DNA from: Methylophilus sp. QUAN
Lineage (GTDB): Bacteria; Pseudomonadota; Gammaproteobacteria; Burkholderiales; Methylophilaceae
Direction of reading: 5' to 3'
Assembly: GCF_015354445.1 (NCBI RefSeq)
Contig: NZ_JADKYT010000001.1
Coordinates: 1,550,001 to 1,614,000, forward strand
Length of the DNA: 64,000 nt
Positions within the stretch are counted from its first letter, which is position 1, and the number at the start of each line of letters is the position of its first letter. Shown here in pieces: positions 42,788 through 51,735 of the stretch. Both the position numbers and the translations under genes were made by a program. The notes under the pieces were generated by a model. It had not been told where the DNA came from and searched no databases. It saw only the letters and a list, made by a program, of their open reading frames with translations.

Positions 42788-44065
42788 ATGAAGTCGACCG
42801 AATTAACAGTCATGAAAGGATCGGAGTTAGCTCAGCTGAGTGAATCCCTTCTTGTCAAAGGATCCGGGATAATTCAGATTCGTGTCACTAATGGTGAGAA
42901 GCGTTCTTTACTTGGTCGTAAATTGAGCAATGCCTTATTTAAGATAGCTCAGAAGCAAGGCATGAATGAAGATACTTATTCAACGACCAGAATTGAGCTC
43001 GGTGAGCTGATTCAATTCAATTCAAATGATGTTGATAAATTAAAGCAAGCTGCAAACGAACTTACCAGCCTCAAAGTAGAGATGGACGTGACCAATGCTA
43101 GCGGTGTCCGTACGGTAGGTGCGACACAACTTTTCTCTACCTTACTATTCCAGTCATCCGGAAAAATTCACTTCGAGATCCCGACGATAGCAAAACGCAT
43201 GCTGTCTGATTCAGTGAAGTTTGCGTTGATCAATATGGATGTCCAAGGCAACATCGATTCAAACTATGCATACATCTTGTATGAACAATGCCTTCTCTAT
43301 TTAGAGGACGGCCGCACACCAGAGCTAACAGTTCAAGAATGGCGTCAGGTTTTCGAGTGTGATGATGATAATATCTACAATGAGTTCAAATACTTCAATC
43401 TGAAAGTCATCAAAAACGCTATCGAGGAAGTTAACCGAGTAACAGACATTCTTGTCAGCGTTCAGTACACCAAGGTCAAGAGAGTAGTTAAATCGCTATT
43501 TTTTGAAATAACCAAAAAACCTCAGTATCTTTTGGATGTGAGTATCCAGGACGAACAGTTGCGTGCTGAAGAAAAGCTGATCGAGTGTGGTGTTAATGAA
43601 AACGTAGCCAAAAAACTTGCACGTGAATATGAGTTTGAACTTGTAATGGGCAATATCGAATACGCTGAGGGCCAGCTGGCTGAAGGCAAAATCAAGAATT
43701 TGGCTGGGTTTGTTGTCGAGGCTATCAAGAATGATTACCGCCCAAAAGTTTCACCGTTGGTGGTCAAATTTCAAGAGCAACAGGCTCAGTCTAAGAAAGA
43801 TGCCGCAGAACGCCTAAAGGTTACTGAGCGAGAGCAATTCGAACAAAACAAAATCGCAGCAGAAAAGAACAGTAGGGCAGGGGAGTATTACGAAACTCTG
43901 GACGATGATAGTAAAGAAAAACTCTTCAAAGACTTTGAGTCATTTCTTGAGCAAAACAACAGGGTTACATTAAAGTCTTTCAAAAAAAATGGCATTGAAT
44001 CTAAAACCGTCCGAATGGCATTACTGAGTTTCATAAGTAAAAATGTTTTGAATATTACGGAATAG
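42788..44065 (+). CDS. repA: Rep_3-family replication initiator
   Basis: 425 residues. The Rep_3 winged-helix pair spans about 20-250, with TRIELGELIQFNSNDVDKLK, LLFQSSGKIHFEIPTIAKRM, YAYILYEQCLLYLEDGRTP and TVQEWRQVF. A long helical C-terminal part (about 255-425) exceeds usual Rep_3 length and is of unknown role. The first ATG has no good SD; the ATG at 42812 is an alternative. The inverted iterons directly upstream probably serve autoregulation. It binds the iterons to open the origin. Confidence 0.92.
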   Translation: MKSTELTVMKGSELAQLSESLLVKGSGIIQIRVTNGEKRSLLGRKLSNALFKIAQKQGMNEDTYSTTRIELGELIQFNSNDVDKLKQAANELTSLKVEMDVTNASGVRTVGATQLFSTLLFQSSGKIHFEIPTIAKRMLSDSVKFALINMDVQGNIDSNYAYILYEQCLLYLEDGRTPELTVQEWRQVFECDDDNIYNEFKYFNLKVIKNAIEEVNRVTDILVSVQYTKVKRVVKSLFFEITKKPQYLLDVSIQDEQLRAEEKLIECGVNENVAKKLAREYEFELVMGNIEYAEGQLAEGKIKNLAGFVVEAIKNDYRPKVSPLVVKFQEQQAQSKKDAAERLKVTEREQFEQNKIAAEKNSRAGEYYETLDDDSKEKLFKDFESFLEQNNRVTLKSFKKNGIESKTVRMALLSFISKNVLNITE

Positions 44066-44208
44066 TTTTTAAGACTAAACCAAAGCCAAATCAGATTTCA
44101 TTCAAGGATAATCTCTTTTAATTCAATCTTTCAGACCCTAGCCATTTAATGCTACCCTCGCCAGTTGGCAAAAAAAATTATCTATAAAAATAAGGAATTA
44201 ATACTGAC

Positions 44209-44721
44209 ATGGGCATCAATAGTAAGGCGGCTTTTAAGCAACATATTCACAGTGTCCGTTCAATAGCAGGACTAACAATCTTTGCTATTTATTCAACCAC
44301 ACTCTCGGCAGCTTCGATGCCTCCGGCAAAGATACTTTGCACCCCATCAAACCAGACCCGAGCTGGAATTGAGGATTTGCCTCCCAATGAAATTGAAGCT
44401 CAGCTTTTTGAATACGGTGGAAAGATAACAATCAAGCAAGAGGGTAATAAATTTAAATACATCCATGGAGTGGGTAAAGACTACTATAAAGTAAAATATA
44501 AAGCCTCATACTCCAAAGATTTCGCTGAGCCTTTTCTAGGGATTTTTTTCTCGGAAGACTATGGCTGGGCAGACCCTAGTGGATTTTTGGTCCTGGTAAA
44601 CAAAGACTTTGAATCTAAATTCCACATAGACTTAAAAACACTCAAATACTATGGATATGACTCTGGTTTCGGAGTCATAAACAACTACTCAGGATCTTGC
44701 ACAATACTCAATAATAAATGA
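44209..44721 (+). CDS. Putative exported protein of unknown function
   Basis: 170 residues with a long signal-like N-terminus (IAGLTIFAIYSTTLSAAS, cleavage near residue 36). The mature part has two Cys residues (ILCTPS and GSCTIL) that could pair. It is rich in aromatic residues (KYIHGVGKDYYKVKYKASYS). AAGGA precedes the ATG. Its codon usage and orientation set it apart from its neighbours; it converges on the recombinase gene. Not recognised. Confidence 0.6.
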   Translation: MGINSKAAFKQHIHSVRSIAGLTIFAIYSTTLSAASMPPAKILCTPSNQTRAGIEDLPPNEIEAQLFEYGGKITIKQEGNKFKYIHGVGKDYYKVKYKASYSKDFAEPFLGIFFSEDYGWADPSGFLVLVNKDFESKFHIDLKTLKYYGYDSGFGVINNYSGSCTILNNK

Positions 44722-44737
44722 TAACTATGATTGGTAG

Positions 44738-45976
44738 TTACCAGGTCATTTTGTGTTTTTTGGCTTCTTCAACTCGTTCTTTTTCCTGGTCGTGAATATA
44801 TCTTTGAGTTGTGCGCGGATCGGAATGTCGAGCATCCATTTGTACTGCGTGGTGGGCCATGCCAGAATTTGTTTTCTGAGTGATACTGGTGTGACGTAAC
44901 CAGTGCGCAGACGCATTCTGTAAGAAAGTGATTTTTTCTTCAGCCTTGTGACCAGACTGTGTTTTCTGGATATGCTTGATAGTGGACTCAAAAATCTCGG
45001 ATAGGATTTGATTGATTCGACGCGGTGTAATGCCGGCACGATTAAGTTGTGCTTGAGCATGTCTGTTAATCATTGGGATAACCGGCGTGATTTCAGTGCG
45101 AAGAGGGTAGGGGGATAGTTTCAAAACCTTGCGCCACCTAGACAGGGCAATAAGCATATCCTCCGGCACCACGACCTTGGCCGACTTGTTCCCCTTTCCT
45201 GTGACCTTCCAAAACCAACCAGCCGGTTCTTTTGAGAAATCGCGCATTTGCGAGTTGGCCAGCTCCGATATCCGGGAGCCGAGCATGATGAACATGGTGA
45301 ATATGAATCGAGCTCGTTCGTAATTCAAAATCTCCAAGTCGGTTTCGCTTGGCATGGACATAATGACGTGCTTAACATCTTCAACTGTTTCATCATCCAG
45401 AAACCGTTCCACCTTGTCCTCATGGGAATCCATGCGAATGGCTTTTTTCATGTTCTTGCGGATAAGGCCCAGGGTGTTTCCAGTCAGGTAACCGCAGCTT
45501 ACTAACCAGTCCATCATTGTGTTGATCGCTGAAATGGCGTTGAATAGGGCGTTCTCAGACAACTCAAAAATACGGCCGTGTTCATTCAGTTCACGAACAA
45601 AAGGGCGCCAATTCTCTGATGACTTCGGATATCGCTTATCGGCTACCCATCCTTTGGGAGGCGTCTTGATAAATTTTATGTATTCATCGAAGTGGGACAT
45701 CTCCAGGTCGGCAATCGACTTTGCTTTCACCATCACCGCCCACATCTGCAGCCGCTCAATCTCTCTGGCATACATTCTTTTTGTACCGGGATTCTTTACG
45801 GTTTGCTCAAGAAAAATGTTGATGGCAGCTCGATCATCATCAATCTGTGTCAGCATCTTGGTCTTGTCGCCACGGAAGCGCCCGTTGGTTCCATCTGTGT
45901 TTGGATTCAGGCATGCTTCAAATCGGTCAATAAAGTGTGCGTTATGGTTCATGTCTTTTATGGAATCTAGCTTCAC
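44738..45976 (-). CDS. Tyrosine recombinase
   Basis: 412 residues. Catalytic signatures of the lambda-integrase/XerCD class: FIMLGSRISELANSQ (first Arg), SAHWLRHTSIT (HxLRH) and DARHSDPRTTQRYIHD (His and nucleophile Tyr). The N-terminal core-binding domain (about 40-190) is longer than in XerC/D. The GTG start at 45976 overlaps the stop of the DUF1643 gene (GTGA). It could resolve plasmid multimers or move a mobile segment. No attachment site was identified. Confidence 0.9.
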   Translation of the reverse strand: MKLDSIKDMNHNAHFIDRFEACLNPNTDGTNGRFRGDKTKMLTQIDDDRAAINIFLEQTVKNPGTKRMYAREIERLQMWAVMVKAKSIADLEMSHFDEYIKFIKTPPKGWVADKRYPKSSENWRPFVRELNEHGRIFELSENALFNAISAINTMMDWLVSCGYLTGNTLGLIRKNMKKAIRMDSHEDKVERFLDDETVEDVKHVIMSMPSETDLEILNYERARFIFTMFIMLGSRISELANSQMRDFSKEPAGWFWKVTGKGNKSAKVVVPEDMLIALSRWRKVLKLSPYPLRTEITPVIPMINRHAQAQLNRAGITPRRINQILSEIFESTIKHIQKTQSGHKAEEKITFLQNASAHWLRHTSITQKTNSGMAHHAVQMDARHSDPRTTQRYIHDQEKERVEEAKKHKMTW

Positions 45977-46488
45977 TCAAAGAATTTTATGGGCTGAGTA
46001 GCGGCGCTGACATAGAGAGGGTGTTTTGGTGACCCATCTTTATTTCTCGCTAGGCAATACAGTTTCTTTTCGAGACTTTCTGCACGAAGTAATTTAATGA
46101 CATCCCATGAGCGCGATTTTGCTGCCTGATGATTTCCCCAAGCGCAGATAGTCATATCCGATAATTTCACAGCTTCAATAATGGACTTGTTGGCTTCGGT
46201 CAGGTCGCCAATGGGGTCAGTCTTTAAAAGACCAGCTGGGTCAGTGCTTCGTAGTGGAAACAAATTCACGATGTGCAGTTGGCCAAACCTCATTGCTATG
46301 GCTCGGCGCTGACAACGCTCAATAGTGGGGTCGTTTTCTGCCTCGGTTGCCGTGCTTGGGTTCAGCATCAAGAATGTGAGTGCCGGCCCCTTTGTCCAGG
46401 ATCTCGACAAGGTGTACCGATAAACCATTTCATCGTCATAACTGGCGATGCTGTCTTGTACGAGCGTGCTGTCAGTTTTGATAATCAT
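45973..46488 (-). CDS. DUF1643 protein
   Basis: 171 residues. YTLSRSWTKGPALTFLMLNP followed by STATEAENDPTIERCQRRA and the LFPLRSTDP, LPEADPIG-like region is the DUF1643 signature (NPSxA...DPTxRR). The family is of unknown function and is found near mobile elements. It is translationally coupled to the recombinase behind it, a pairing that hints at a shared mobile module. Confidence 0.8.
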   Translation of the reverse strand: MIIKTDSTLVQDSIASYDDEMVYRYTLSRSWTKGPALTFLMLNPSTATEAENDPTIERCQRRAIAMRFGQLHIVNLFPLRSTDPAGLLKTDPIGDLTEANKSIIEAVKLSDMTICAWGNHQAAKSRSWDVIKLLRAESLEKKLYCLARNKDGSPKHPLYVSAATQPIKFFE

Positions 46489-46977
46489 TTTTTCTTCTTG
46501 GCATTCATAATTGAGTTCAGATCAAAATATTGATTGACATATTATTAATTTTGGAGTAGCTTGAAATTTGAATTAACCTTTTTGGAGGTTTAATGCAAAT
46601 CAAGTACATCCAGGCGCTTCAAGTTCTTTCCTTCGCCCAACATCACAATATTATTTAATTGTCCTTGAACGGGCTTCAAAGTCAACTACTGGAAATTACT
46701 ATTTCCAGCAATTGACACAGATACTGCTATATTCAAATTTTTACCCCATCCATTTAAGTAAAGTTATGAATTAAATCTGGGGATGATCCGTTCGATCCGC
46801 TATATTCGCCCCACATTTACTTCCATCTACAACATCAACCAAAAATTAGTTCTTATTTTGTTTTGGCTGACAGCTTTTAAATTTATTCGACAGCCTCAGC
46901 TATCAACAGCCTCAAAATAATGGCTTAAAACGCGTTATATGAGGGCCGATTTTCGATCAACCTCTCAAGATTGATAC
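46489..46977. other. Intergenic region with small hairpins
   Basis: Nearly 490 bp without a supported gene, apart from the tiny frame at 46593-46658. Visible structure: TTGACA at 46534-46539 (plus), a perfect hairpin CTGGAAAT-TACT-ATTTCCAG near 46689-46708, and TTTTAAATTTATTCGACAGC-rich sequence. It must contain the promoter for the minus-strand DUF1643/recombinase pair and the end of the operon finishing at 46978. Confidence 0.4.
46593..46658 (+). CDS. Possible 21-residue leader peptide
   Basis: A perfect GGAGG lies four bases before an ATG that opens a 21-codon frame (MQIKYIQALQVLSFAQHHNI). TTGACA lies 54 bp upstream and a strong hairpin follows. There is no larger plus-strand gene downstream, which weakens the case. 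Confidence 0.25.
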   Translation: MQIKYIQALQVLSFAQHHNII

Positions 46978-47265
46978 TCAGGCATTAGATGCCTTGAGCA
47001 TCATATAAATTACGACCAGGTTCGCTAAGATTGCGAACACCAATTTGGCTATGAATGTTTTTTTCCTGTTTTTGTGGCGCAGGAACTTCATGGCCATGAT
47101 TGCCCCGATCCATCCAAAAGCCACACACGCTGCCATCAGCCACGTCTCTGGAATACGACTCAAATTATTTACCGCGGCACGCTTGTCGACGTAGAACATC
47201 CCGAATGTCAGCCCACCCATGGTCCCAAAGTACATGATCAAATCGCCAAAAAGTTTTATTGTCAT
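46978..47265 (-). CDS. DUF1294-like small membrane protein
   Basis: 95 residues. MYFGTMGGLTFGMFYVDKRA, RIPETWLMAACVAFGWIGAI and FLRHKNRKKTFIAKL match the DUF1294 pattern (YxxDKxxA...RIPE..L...GGW.GA...xxRHK..K..F). Three membrane segments. AAGGA precedes the ATG. It is the last gene of the four-gene minus-strand set 48454-46978. Function unknown. Confidence 0.8.
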   Translation of the reverse strand: MTIKLFGDLIMYFGTMGGLTFGMFYVDKRAAVNNLSRIPETWLMAACVAFGWIGAIMAMKFLRHKNRKKTFIAKLVFAILANLVVIYMMLKASNA

Positions 47266-47276
47266 TTTTGTCCTTA

Positions 47277-47870
47277 TTAACTCGGCATCTTGCTAAGAAT
47301 GTCCAACACGGGGATTGCCAGGCAATGATCTTTATAGGTTGTTTTGGTACCAAACACCAGTCCAATTAATTCGCCGCGAGCATTAACCAAAGGGCCGCCT
47401 GACGAGCCGGGGTGACAAAAGCTTGTGGTTTGCATCACAACCCCTACATCGGTGGTCAGCAATCCAACCATTACTCCCTGACTCATTGCGCTATGCCCTA
47501 CTGGATAGCCGTATGCCCATACCGGATCACCATTGCGATATTCGGTTTGTATTGGTACTGGATTTCCTTCAAAGACACTGCCTTTCAAGAGACACGCATC
47601 CAGCCCACCCATCGTTGTATAGCTTTGGGTTGGGAACACATTACCTGTCTTTCGGTTTATCACCCTAAACAAGCCATCATGCTTGACCACATGGCAGTTG
47701 GTCAGAATCGTATTTCTTGAAATCAGCACACCGGTTCCATAATGGATTTTGTTGCCATCCACTATCTCGATTCGATAGATCGCATCTTCAATTGAATACG
47801 CACTGCCGGCACTGGCTCCGTGGGAGACTGCGGCCAGCGCGATAATCAAAGACTTTAGGATCGCCTTCAT
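47277..47870 (-). CDS. Secreted trypsin-like serine protease
   Basis: 197 residues from the ATG at 47870 (a TTG at 47879 overlaps the previous stop). Signal peptide to about residue 21 (AAVSHGASAGS). Catalytic triad in order: His60 in ILTNCHVVKH, Asp91 in GGLDACLL and Ser157 in PGSSGGPLVN. Cys pairs (Cys59, Cys93, Cys152, Cys183) may form disulfides. It is short and has no PDZ domain, so it is not DegP. It would act in the periplasm or outside. AAGG lies ten bases before the ATG. Target unknown. Confidence 0.88.
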   Translation of the reverse strand: MKAILKSLIIALAAVSHGASAGSAYSIEDAIYRIEIVDGNKIHYGTGVLISRNTILTNCHVVKHDGLFRVINRKTGNVFPTQSYTTMGGLDACLLKGSVFEGNPVPIQTEYRNGDPVWAYGYPVGHSAMSQGVMVGLLTTDVGVVMQTTSFCHPGSSGGPLVNARGELIGLVFGTKTTYKDHCLAIPVLDILSKMPS

Positions 47871-47875
47871 TGAGA

Positions 47876-48175
47876 TCAAGCCTTACCTGGCCATGGACGT
47901 GGGAAAGGCCGCATTCCTTTTGGTTTGAACAAATGAGTTTTTTTCGCCGCAGTAGCGAGGTCCATGAGAAATCTATCGTTAGACTCAATCCACCCTTCGA
48001 CCCAGAAATGCTCTTCCAAAAAGCCCGGACATTTCTCCTGCAGCAGCTCTAACAGCTCTCGACCCTCATCGATACGCTTCACTATTCCTCTGTTATTTGT
48101 GTGCAAAACTTCATCGATGGCTTTTAAGCGGTTCAAGCTTGGAATAATGTCAAAAATAAATTTTAAAAATTTCAT
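47876..48175 (-). CDS. Hypothetical protein
   Basis: 99 residues, helical with a hydrophobic N-terminus (MKFLKFIFDIIPSLNRLKAI) that may associate with the membrane. The middle is Leu/Glu-rich (RIDEGRELLELLQEKCPGFL). It follows the exported protein gene by 3 bp and ends overlapping the protease region. Not recognised. Confidence 0.55.
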   Translation of the reverse strand: MKFLKFIFDIIPSLNRLKAIDEVLHTNNRGIVKRIDEGRELLELLQEKCPGFLEEHFWVEGWIESNDRFLMDLATAAKKTHLFKPKGMRPFPRPWPGKA

Positions 48176-48178
48176 AAA

Positions 48179-48454
48179 TTATTGAGCTTTCAACACGTTC
48201 AAAGGGATGGTAGGTATCTTGCATTGTTCAGGTTTGCCGTCTTTGAAAGACACGGTTAACCCATGACTTCTAAGATCATTACCCATCAATAGATATGCTT
48301 GCCCATCAAGGCACATTTTTTTCACAGTGGCGACTACGATCCCTTTTGAAGTCAGGTCATACGTTTCAATGATGGTTGAATTGAGTGGGATTTCCTTTTC
48401 TGCAAAAGCTGAAATGGAGTATAAAAATAAGCTCAGAAAAAATGTTTTTTTCAT
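48179..48454 (-). CDS. Small exported protein
   Basis: 91 residues from the ATG at 48454, with GAGAG upstream. Signal peptide MKKTFFLSLFLYSISAFA, then a beta-rich mature part with two Cys (KKMCLDGQAYLL, EQCKIP). Not recognised. It leads the set with the protease, so the two may be exported together. Confidence 0.6.
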   Translation of the reverse strand: MKKTFFLSLFLYSISAFAEKEIPLNSTIIETYDLTSKGIVVATVKKMCLDGQAYLLMGNDLRSHGLTVSFKDGKPEQCKIPTIPLNVLKAQ

Positions 48455-48500
48455 AATCACTCTCTATTGAATTCTCAAAAACCGCGTGTAGTCTGGTTTT

Positions 48501-48926
48501 ATGAGGGTTAAATCACTAAAAGCACTTGGCAATGGCGCTTGGAAACTCCATGCGACAACACCTGTAAAACCTTTGAATCCGACCTTGAATCGATCAAAGG
48601 TTGATAATAGTCTCATCCAGAAAATGCTTTGGAATGAGGTAAAGCTACGTTGGCCACAACTTGCTGAATCGGAATACAAAAACGCCGTACCAGGCAGGAA
48701 ATTTCGCATTGATATTGCCATCCCCTCCGTAAAGCTGGCTATCGAGGTCGATGGGTGGCAGTATCACGGAAAATTCAAAGAGGACTTCACCAAAGACCGC
48801 GTTCGCCAAAACCTGATGGTTATAAATGGCTGGCGAATCCTCCGATTTACTGCCAATCAGATCCGAACTGAAATGCCCATGTGTATTGAGCAAATCGAGT
48901 CCGCGATCAATGCAAAATTATCCTGA
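48501..48926 (+). CDS. DUF559/Vsr-like endonuclease
   Basis: 141 residues. A PD-(D/E)xK nuclease core: FRIDIAIPSVKLAIEVDGWQ (the Asp and ExD pair) then YHGKFKEDFTKDRVRQNLMV and INGWRILRFTANQIR. This is the DUF559/very-short-patch-repair-like fold. No adjacent methylase is present, and the partner system is not evident. It is flanked by two minus-strand operons. SD is weak. Confidence 0.8.
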   Translation: MRVKSLKALGNGAWKLHATTPVKPLNPTLNRSKVDNSLIQKMLWNEVKLRWPQLAESEYKNAVPGRKFRIDIAIPSVKLAIEVDGWQYHGKFKEDFTKDRVRQNLMVINGWRILRFTANQIRTEMPMCIEQIESAINAKLS

Positions 48927-48941
48927 CCTTCCCTTCTATAT

Positions 48942-50483
48942 CTAAGCTGGAATCAACTTCTTAATTGCTGCAGGCGTTGAAGGGTCACTTCTAACCTCAA
49001 CCAGCGTCTGCTGCGCTCTTTGAGCCATCACTTCACTCATGATTTGGTCGGTGTAAATCGACTTTTGCATGTACTCAGTAGACTCGGCCGTAAAAATGCC
49101 ACCAGCGACTTGGGTACCAAAGTTTGCCAATGCGTATTTTTCTAGAATCGGTATAGCTTTCGGCCCCACAATCTTCGCTACCGCGCCTGCTGACGGAACG
49201 AGGTTAAGCGCAGTCAGCATTTTTTCTGCGGTCGACATTTGCTTACCAGAGAAAAAATTACGGCCGGAGTAAAGCTCCCATGCAGCAATGGCTGTTCCTG
49301 CAACCGGTGCACTAATCAGGAGGTCTTTAACTACCGCGCTGCCAATTGGCTTAACAGTCCCATAAACTGCCAGAGATAACCCGCCAATTGTGGTAGCTGT
49401 CTGACCAAGAACTTCCTTTGCATCGATCACCAGAGCCTCTACGAGCTTTCTGTGTGCGGGGTCAAAGATAAGCTCACCATTCGCATACATGTCGTTAATG
49501 CCTGCCAGGCTCAATCTTTGTTTGGTATTGGTGTTGGGCAAAGCGGACAAGTCAGCGAGGTTTAATTTGACCGGGCTGTTCGTATTATTGTTAACTTTTA
49601 CTGCAACGGCCTTCTCACCATCCAGAGATTTGGCTTTGAAATCTAGGCCTTTGACAGTGTTAGTTGGCTTCCATTTATCCACACTTTCTTCGAGCGTTTC
49701 TGTCTCACGCTTATTGCCCTTGTCTGCCTGCTGGATAGCCCACTTCACATAGTCATCGTATTCCTTGCCACCATTGGGCATCACTTTGTCGAAAAACTGC
49801 TTTTTCTCAGGTGAAGCAGAACCCAGCAAGAAACGCGGTGCCTTCTGAATATTCTTGATGTCATGAATCTGTTGTTGAATAAAGGCGCGTTCGTCTGGCC
49901 TATTCAGAGAGTATTGCAGTAATGCTTTGTATAGTTTTTTGGCTTTCTTTGGCACCACGGCATCATTTTCAACAATAGTCATGGTGTCGCCCGTACCAGG
50001 TGCAGAAATACCCGGATCAGCACAGAACGAACTTGCATTGATATTTACCGCAGCGCCCGGAGGCAGAGTAATATCGCCGCCTGCCTTCAATCGTTCAATA
50101 TTCTCAAGATAACTGATATATGGGCGCAGTGCGTTCGAGAATTTAACCAGGTCTTCGAAATCAAGATTCTTTTTCTCCAATACCATTTTTCTAACTTGCT
50201 GGTATTGCTGGAACTGAGTTTCAGACTGAGCTTTGTTACCTGGATCATAAGTCAAAGGGTCGCCGTCGCTGAAGACCAACAGTTCCTTGTTACCTTTTTC
50301 CAGGAAGTCGGACAAAACATCGCCACCGTTGTTTGTATTGCCACCAACGGCCGTCCCATTTGGCAGGCTATTTAATACCTTGCCGAATACTTGGTTTAAT
50401 AAATTGTCCAATCCTGCGTTGGCAACAACTGGGGTCGTCAGCTGGCAGAAAATCAAAATTGAAGCGGTGAGTTTTTTTAGCAT
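48942..50483 (-). CDS. Exported protein with pre-toxin (PT-TG)-like segment
   Basis: 513 residues with a signal peptide (ends TTPVVANA). The middle is helical and charged. Near residues 390-435, VAGTAIAAWELYSGRNFFSG and KQMSTAEKMLTALNLVPSAG resemble the PT-TG pre-toxin domain (TG motif, GxxLSxxER, LxLxPGxG) of polymorphic toxins. No toxin domain is recognised in the last 80 residues, and no immunity gene is obvious. AGGGA precedes the ATG. It is the last gene of the M23/EAL operon. It may be a T4SS-linked surface or effector protein. Confidence 0.55.
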   Translation of the reverse strand: MLKKLTASILIFCQLTTPVVANAGLDNLLNQVFGKVLNSLPNGTAVGGNTNNGGDVLSDFLEKGNKELLVFSDGDPLTYDPGNKAQSETQFQQYQQVRKMVLEKKNLDFEDLVKFSNALRPYISYLENIERLKAGGDITLPPGAAVNINASSFCADPGISAPGTGDTMTIVENDAVVPKKAKKLYKALLQYSLNRPDERAFIQQQIHDIKNIQKAPRFLLGSASPEKKQFFDKVMPNGGKEYDDYVKWAIQQADKGNKRETETLEESVDKWKPTNTVKGLDFKAKSLDGEKAVAVKVNNNTNSPVKLNLADLSALPNTNTKQRLSLAGINDMYANGELIFDPAHRKLVEALVIDAKEVLGQTATTIGGLSLAVYGTVKPIGSAVVKDLLISAPVAGTAIAAWELYSGRNFFSGKQMSTAEKMLTALNLVPSAGAVAKIVGPKAIPILEKYALANFGTQVAGGIFTAESTEYMQKSIYTDQIMSEVMAQRAQQTLVEVRSDPSTPAAIKKLIPA

Positions 50484-50507
50484 GTTTATCCCTTGGGCTT
50501 TTCTTTA

Positions 50508-51374
50508 TTATTTCTCATTAATTCCAGATATCAACCGGCCTTTTGAAATGAAACTGTAGGTCTCACCTGTTTTGGCCCTAAAAATTCTGTTACCGTCAGT
50601 GAGCTCTACTGGAAGCCGCCTGATTCTAAAATCGCTACCAGTCCATTCTGGCTTTCCTACTTCGAAGTGTAAATGTTCGCCACTGGCATAACCCGTACCA
50701 CCCAAAAATCCAATCAGATCCCCTGCCTTAACAGACTGTAAGTGCGTTACTATCGGCTGGCTATGCTTTAAGTGAGCATATTGAGAGAGAGTGCCATCGG
50801 AATGCACTATCAGGACATAATTGCCTTTATTGACGCATTTAGCCTCGAAGCAACCAAAAGTCTCATCATATTTTGAACCAATCACCACACCAGCCCTTGC
50901 AGCCACAATTGCAGTTCCTGAAGGGGCTGCAAAATCGATAGCATATTCACTACTTGGATCATTAACCGTGTAATGGCTTGATTTTCTGTTGTCACCAAAT
51001 GATTGCGTTACCAAAGCCTCGATCCCATCTTTGAAAGGCATGCGGTAAACATAACTATTACTGGATTGAACATTTCCCCAGGCGACATCATTTGTGAAAC
51101 TTATGGTTCCTTTGGATTCAACACTTCTGAAGGAAAGCACTACCTTTCTCTCCATTGGCTTAAAGACTGCCAGTGTCTTTTTGTTCACGCCCTTTCCTTT
51201 GGCTGTAATGACCGCGGACACTGGTACAGGCAATTTGTTATGAGCGTACAAATCAACTGAGCCTGTTTCGGTTCTAAATACTTCCAACATTAAAAAATCG
51301 TTATTGGAAGATAAAGACTTTGGCCAAGCCGTTGTGCACATGAACAATAGCAATGGAAGTGTCAGCCACCTCAT
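50508..51374 (-). CDS. M23-family peptidase (LytM-like), exported
   Basis: 288 residues with a signal peptide (LPLLLFMCTTAWPKS). The C-terminal half is an M23 fold: YAIDFAAPSGTAIVAARAGV, YVLIVHSDGTLSQYAHL, then LIGFLGGTGYASGEHLHFEV. The HLH zinc motif is present; the usual first His of HxxxD is not in its normal place (EYAID), so activity is uncertain. It would cut or bind peptidoglycan cross-links. A second, related M23 gene opens the same operon. Confidence 0.85.
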   Translation of the reverse strand: MRWLTLPLLLFMCTTAWPKSLSSNNDFLMLEVFRTETGSVDLYAHNKLPVPVSAVITAKGKGVNKKTLAVFKPMERKVVLSFRSVESKGTISFTNDVAWGNVQSSNSYVYRMPFKDGIEALVTQSFGDNRKSSHYTVNDPSSEYAIDFAAPSGTAIVAARAGVVIGSKYDETFGCFEAKCVNKGNYVLIVHSDGTLSQYAHLKHSQPIVTHLQSVKAGDLIGFLGGTGYASGEHLHFEVGKPEWTGSDFRIRRLPVELTDGNRIFRAKTGETYSFISKGRLISGINEK

Positions 51375-51382
51375 TCAGACAA

Positions 51383-51727
51383 CTACCCTTTTTTCCCAAT
51401 ATCAGGCACTAGGTAGCTTGGATGCTCTGAACTATCGCCTAGATCTACTTGAGGGATGGTTATCGGTGAGGATGATTCAACGCGCTCTACTGTTGGCTTG
51501 ATAATTTTGGTAGTTACAACGGCAGCGGGTGCCGCAACCTGCTTGCTCATCTTTGTCATGAAGTGATGGGCCAATAAACCACCAATAGCCATGCCTACTA
51601 ACAAAGAAAGAACCGCGATAAGTAATACAACCTCGTAGGCTAAAAACTCTTTGCCCCAAATGCTGGTTTTCCACCACGGGTCGTTGCGAGAGAACTTAGC
51701 TAAATCAACTTTTTTAGACTTGAACAT
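51383..51727 (-). CDS. Small membrane protein
   Basis: 114 residues. A short N-terminal cytoplasmic part, one membrane segment at about 33-56 (VVLLIAVLSLLVGMAIGGLL) and a periplasmic tail rich in Val, Thr, Ser and Pro. Nine bases separate it from the downstream M23 gene. Not recognised; it could anchor or recruit the peptidase. Confidence 0.6.
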   Translation of the reverse strand: MFKSKKVDLAKFSRNDPWWKTSIWGKEFLAYEVVLLIAVLSLLVGMAIGGLLAHHFMTKMSKQVAAPAAVVTTKIIKPTVERVESSSPITIPQVDLGDSSEHPSYLVPDIGKKG

Positions 51728-51735
51728 ATTTTTTC

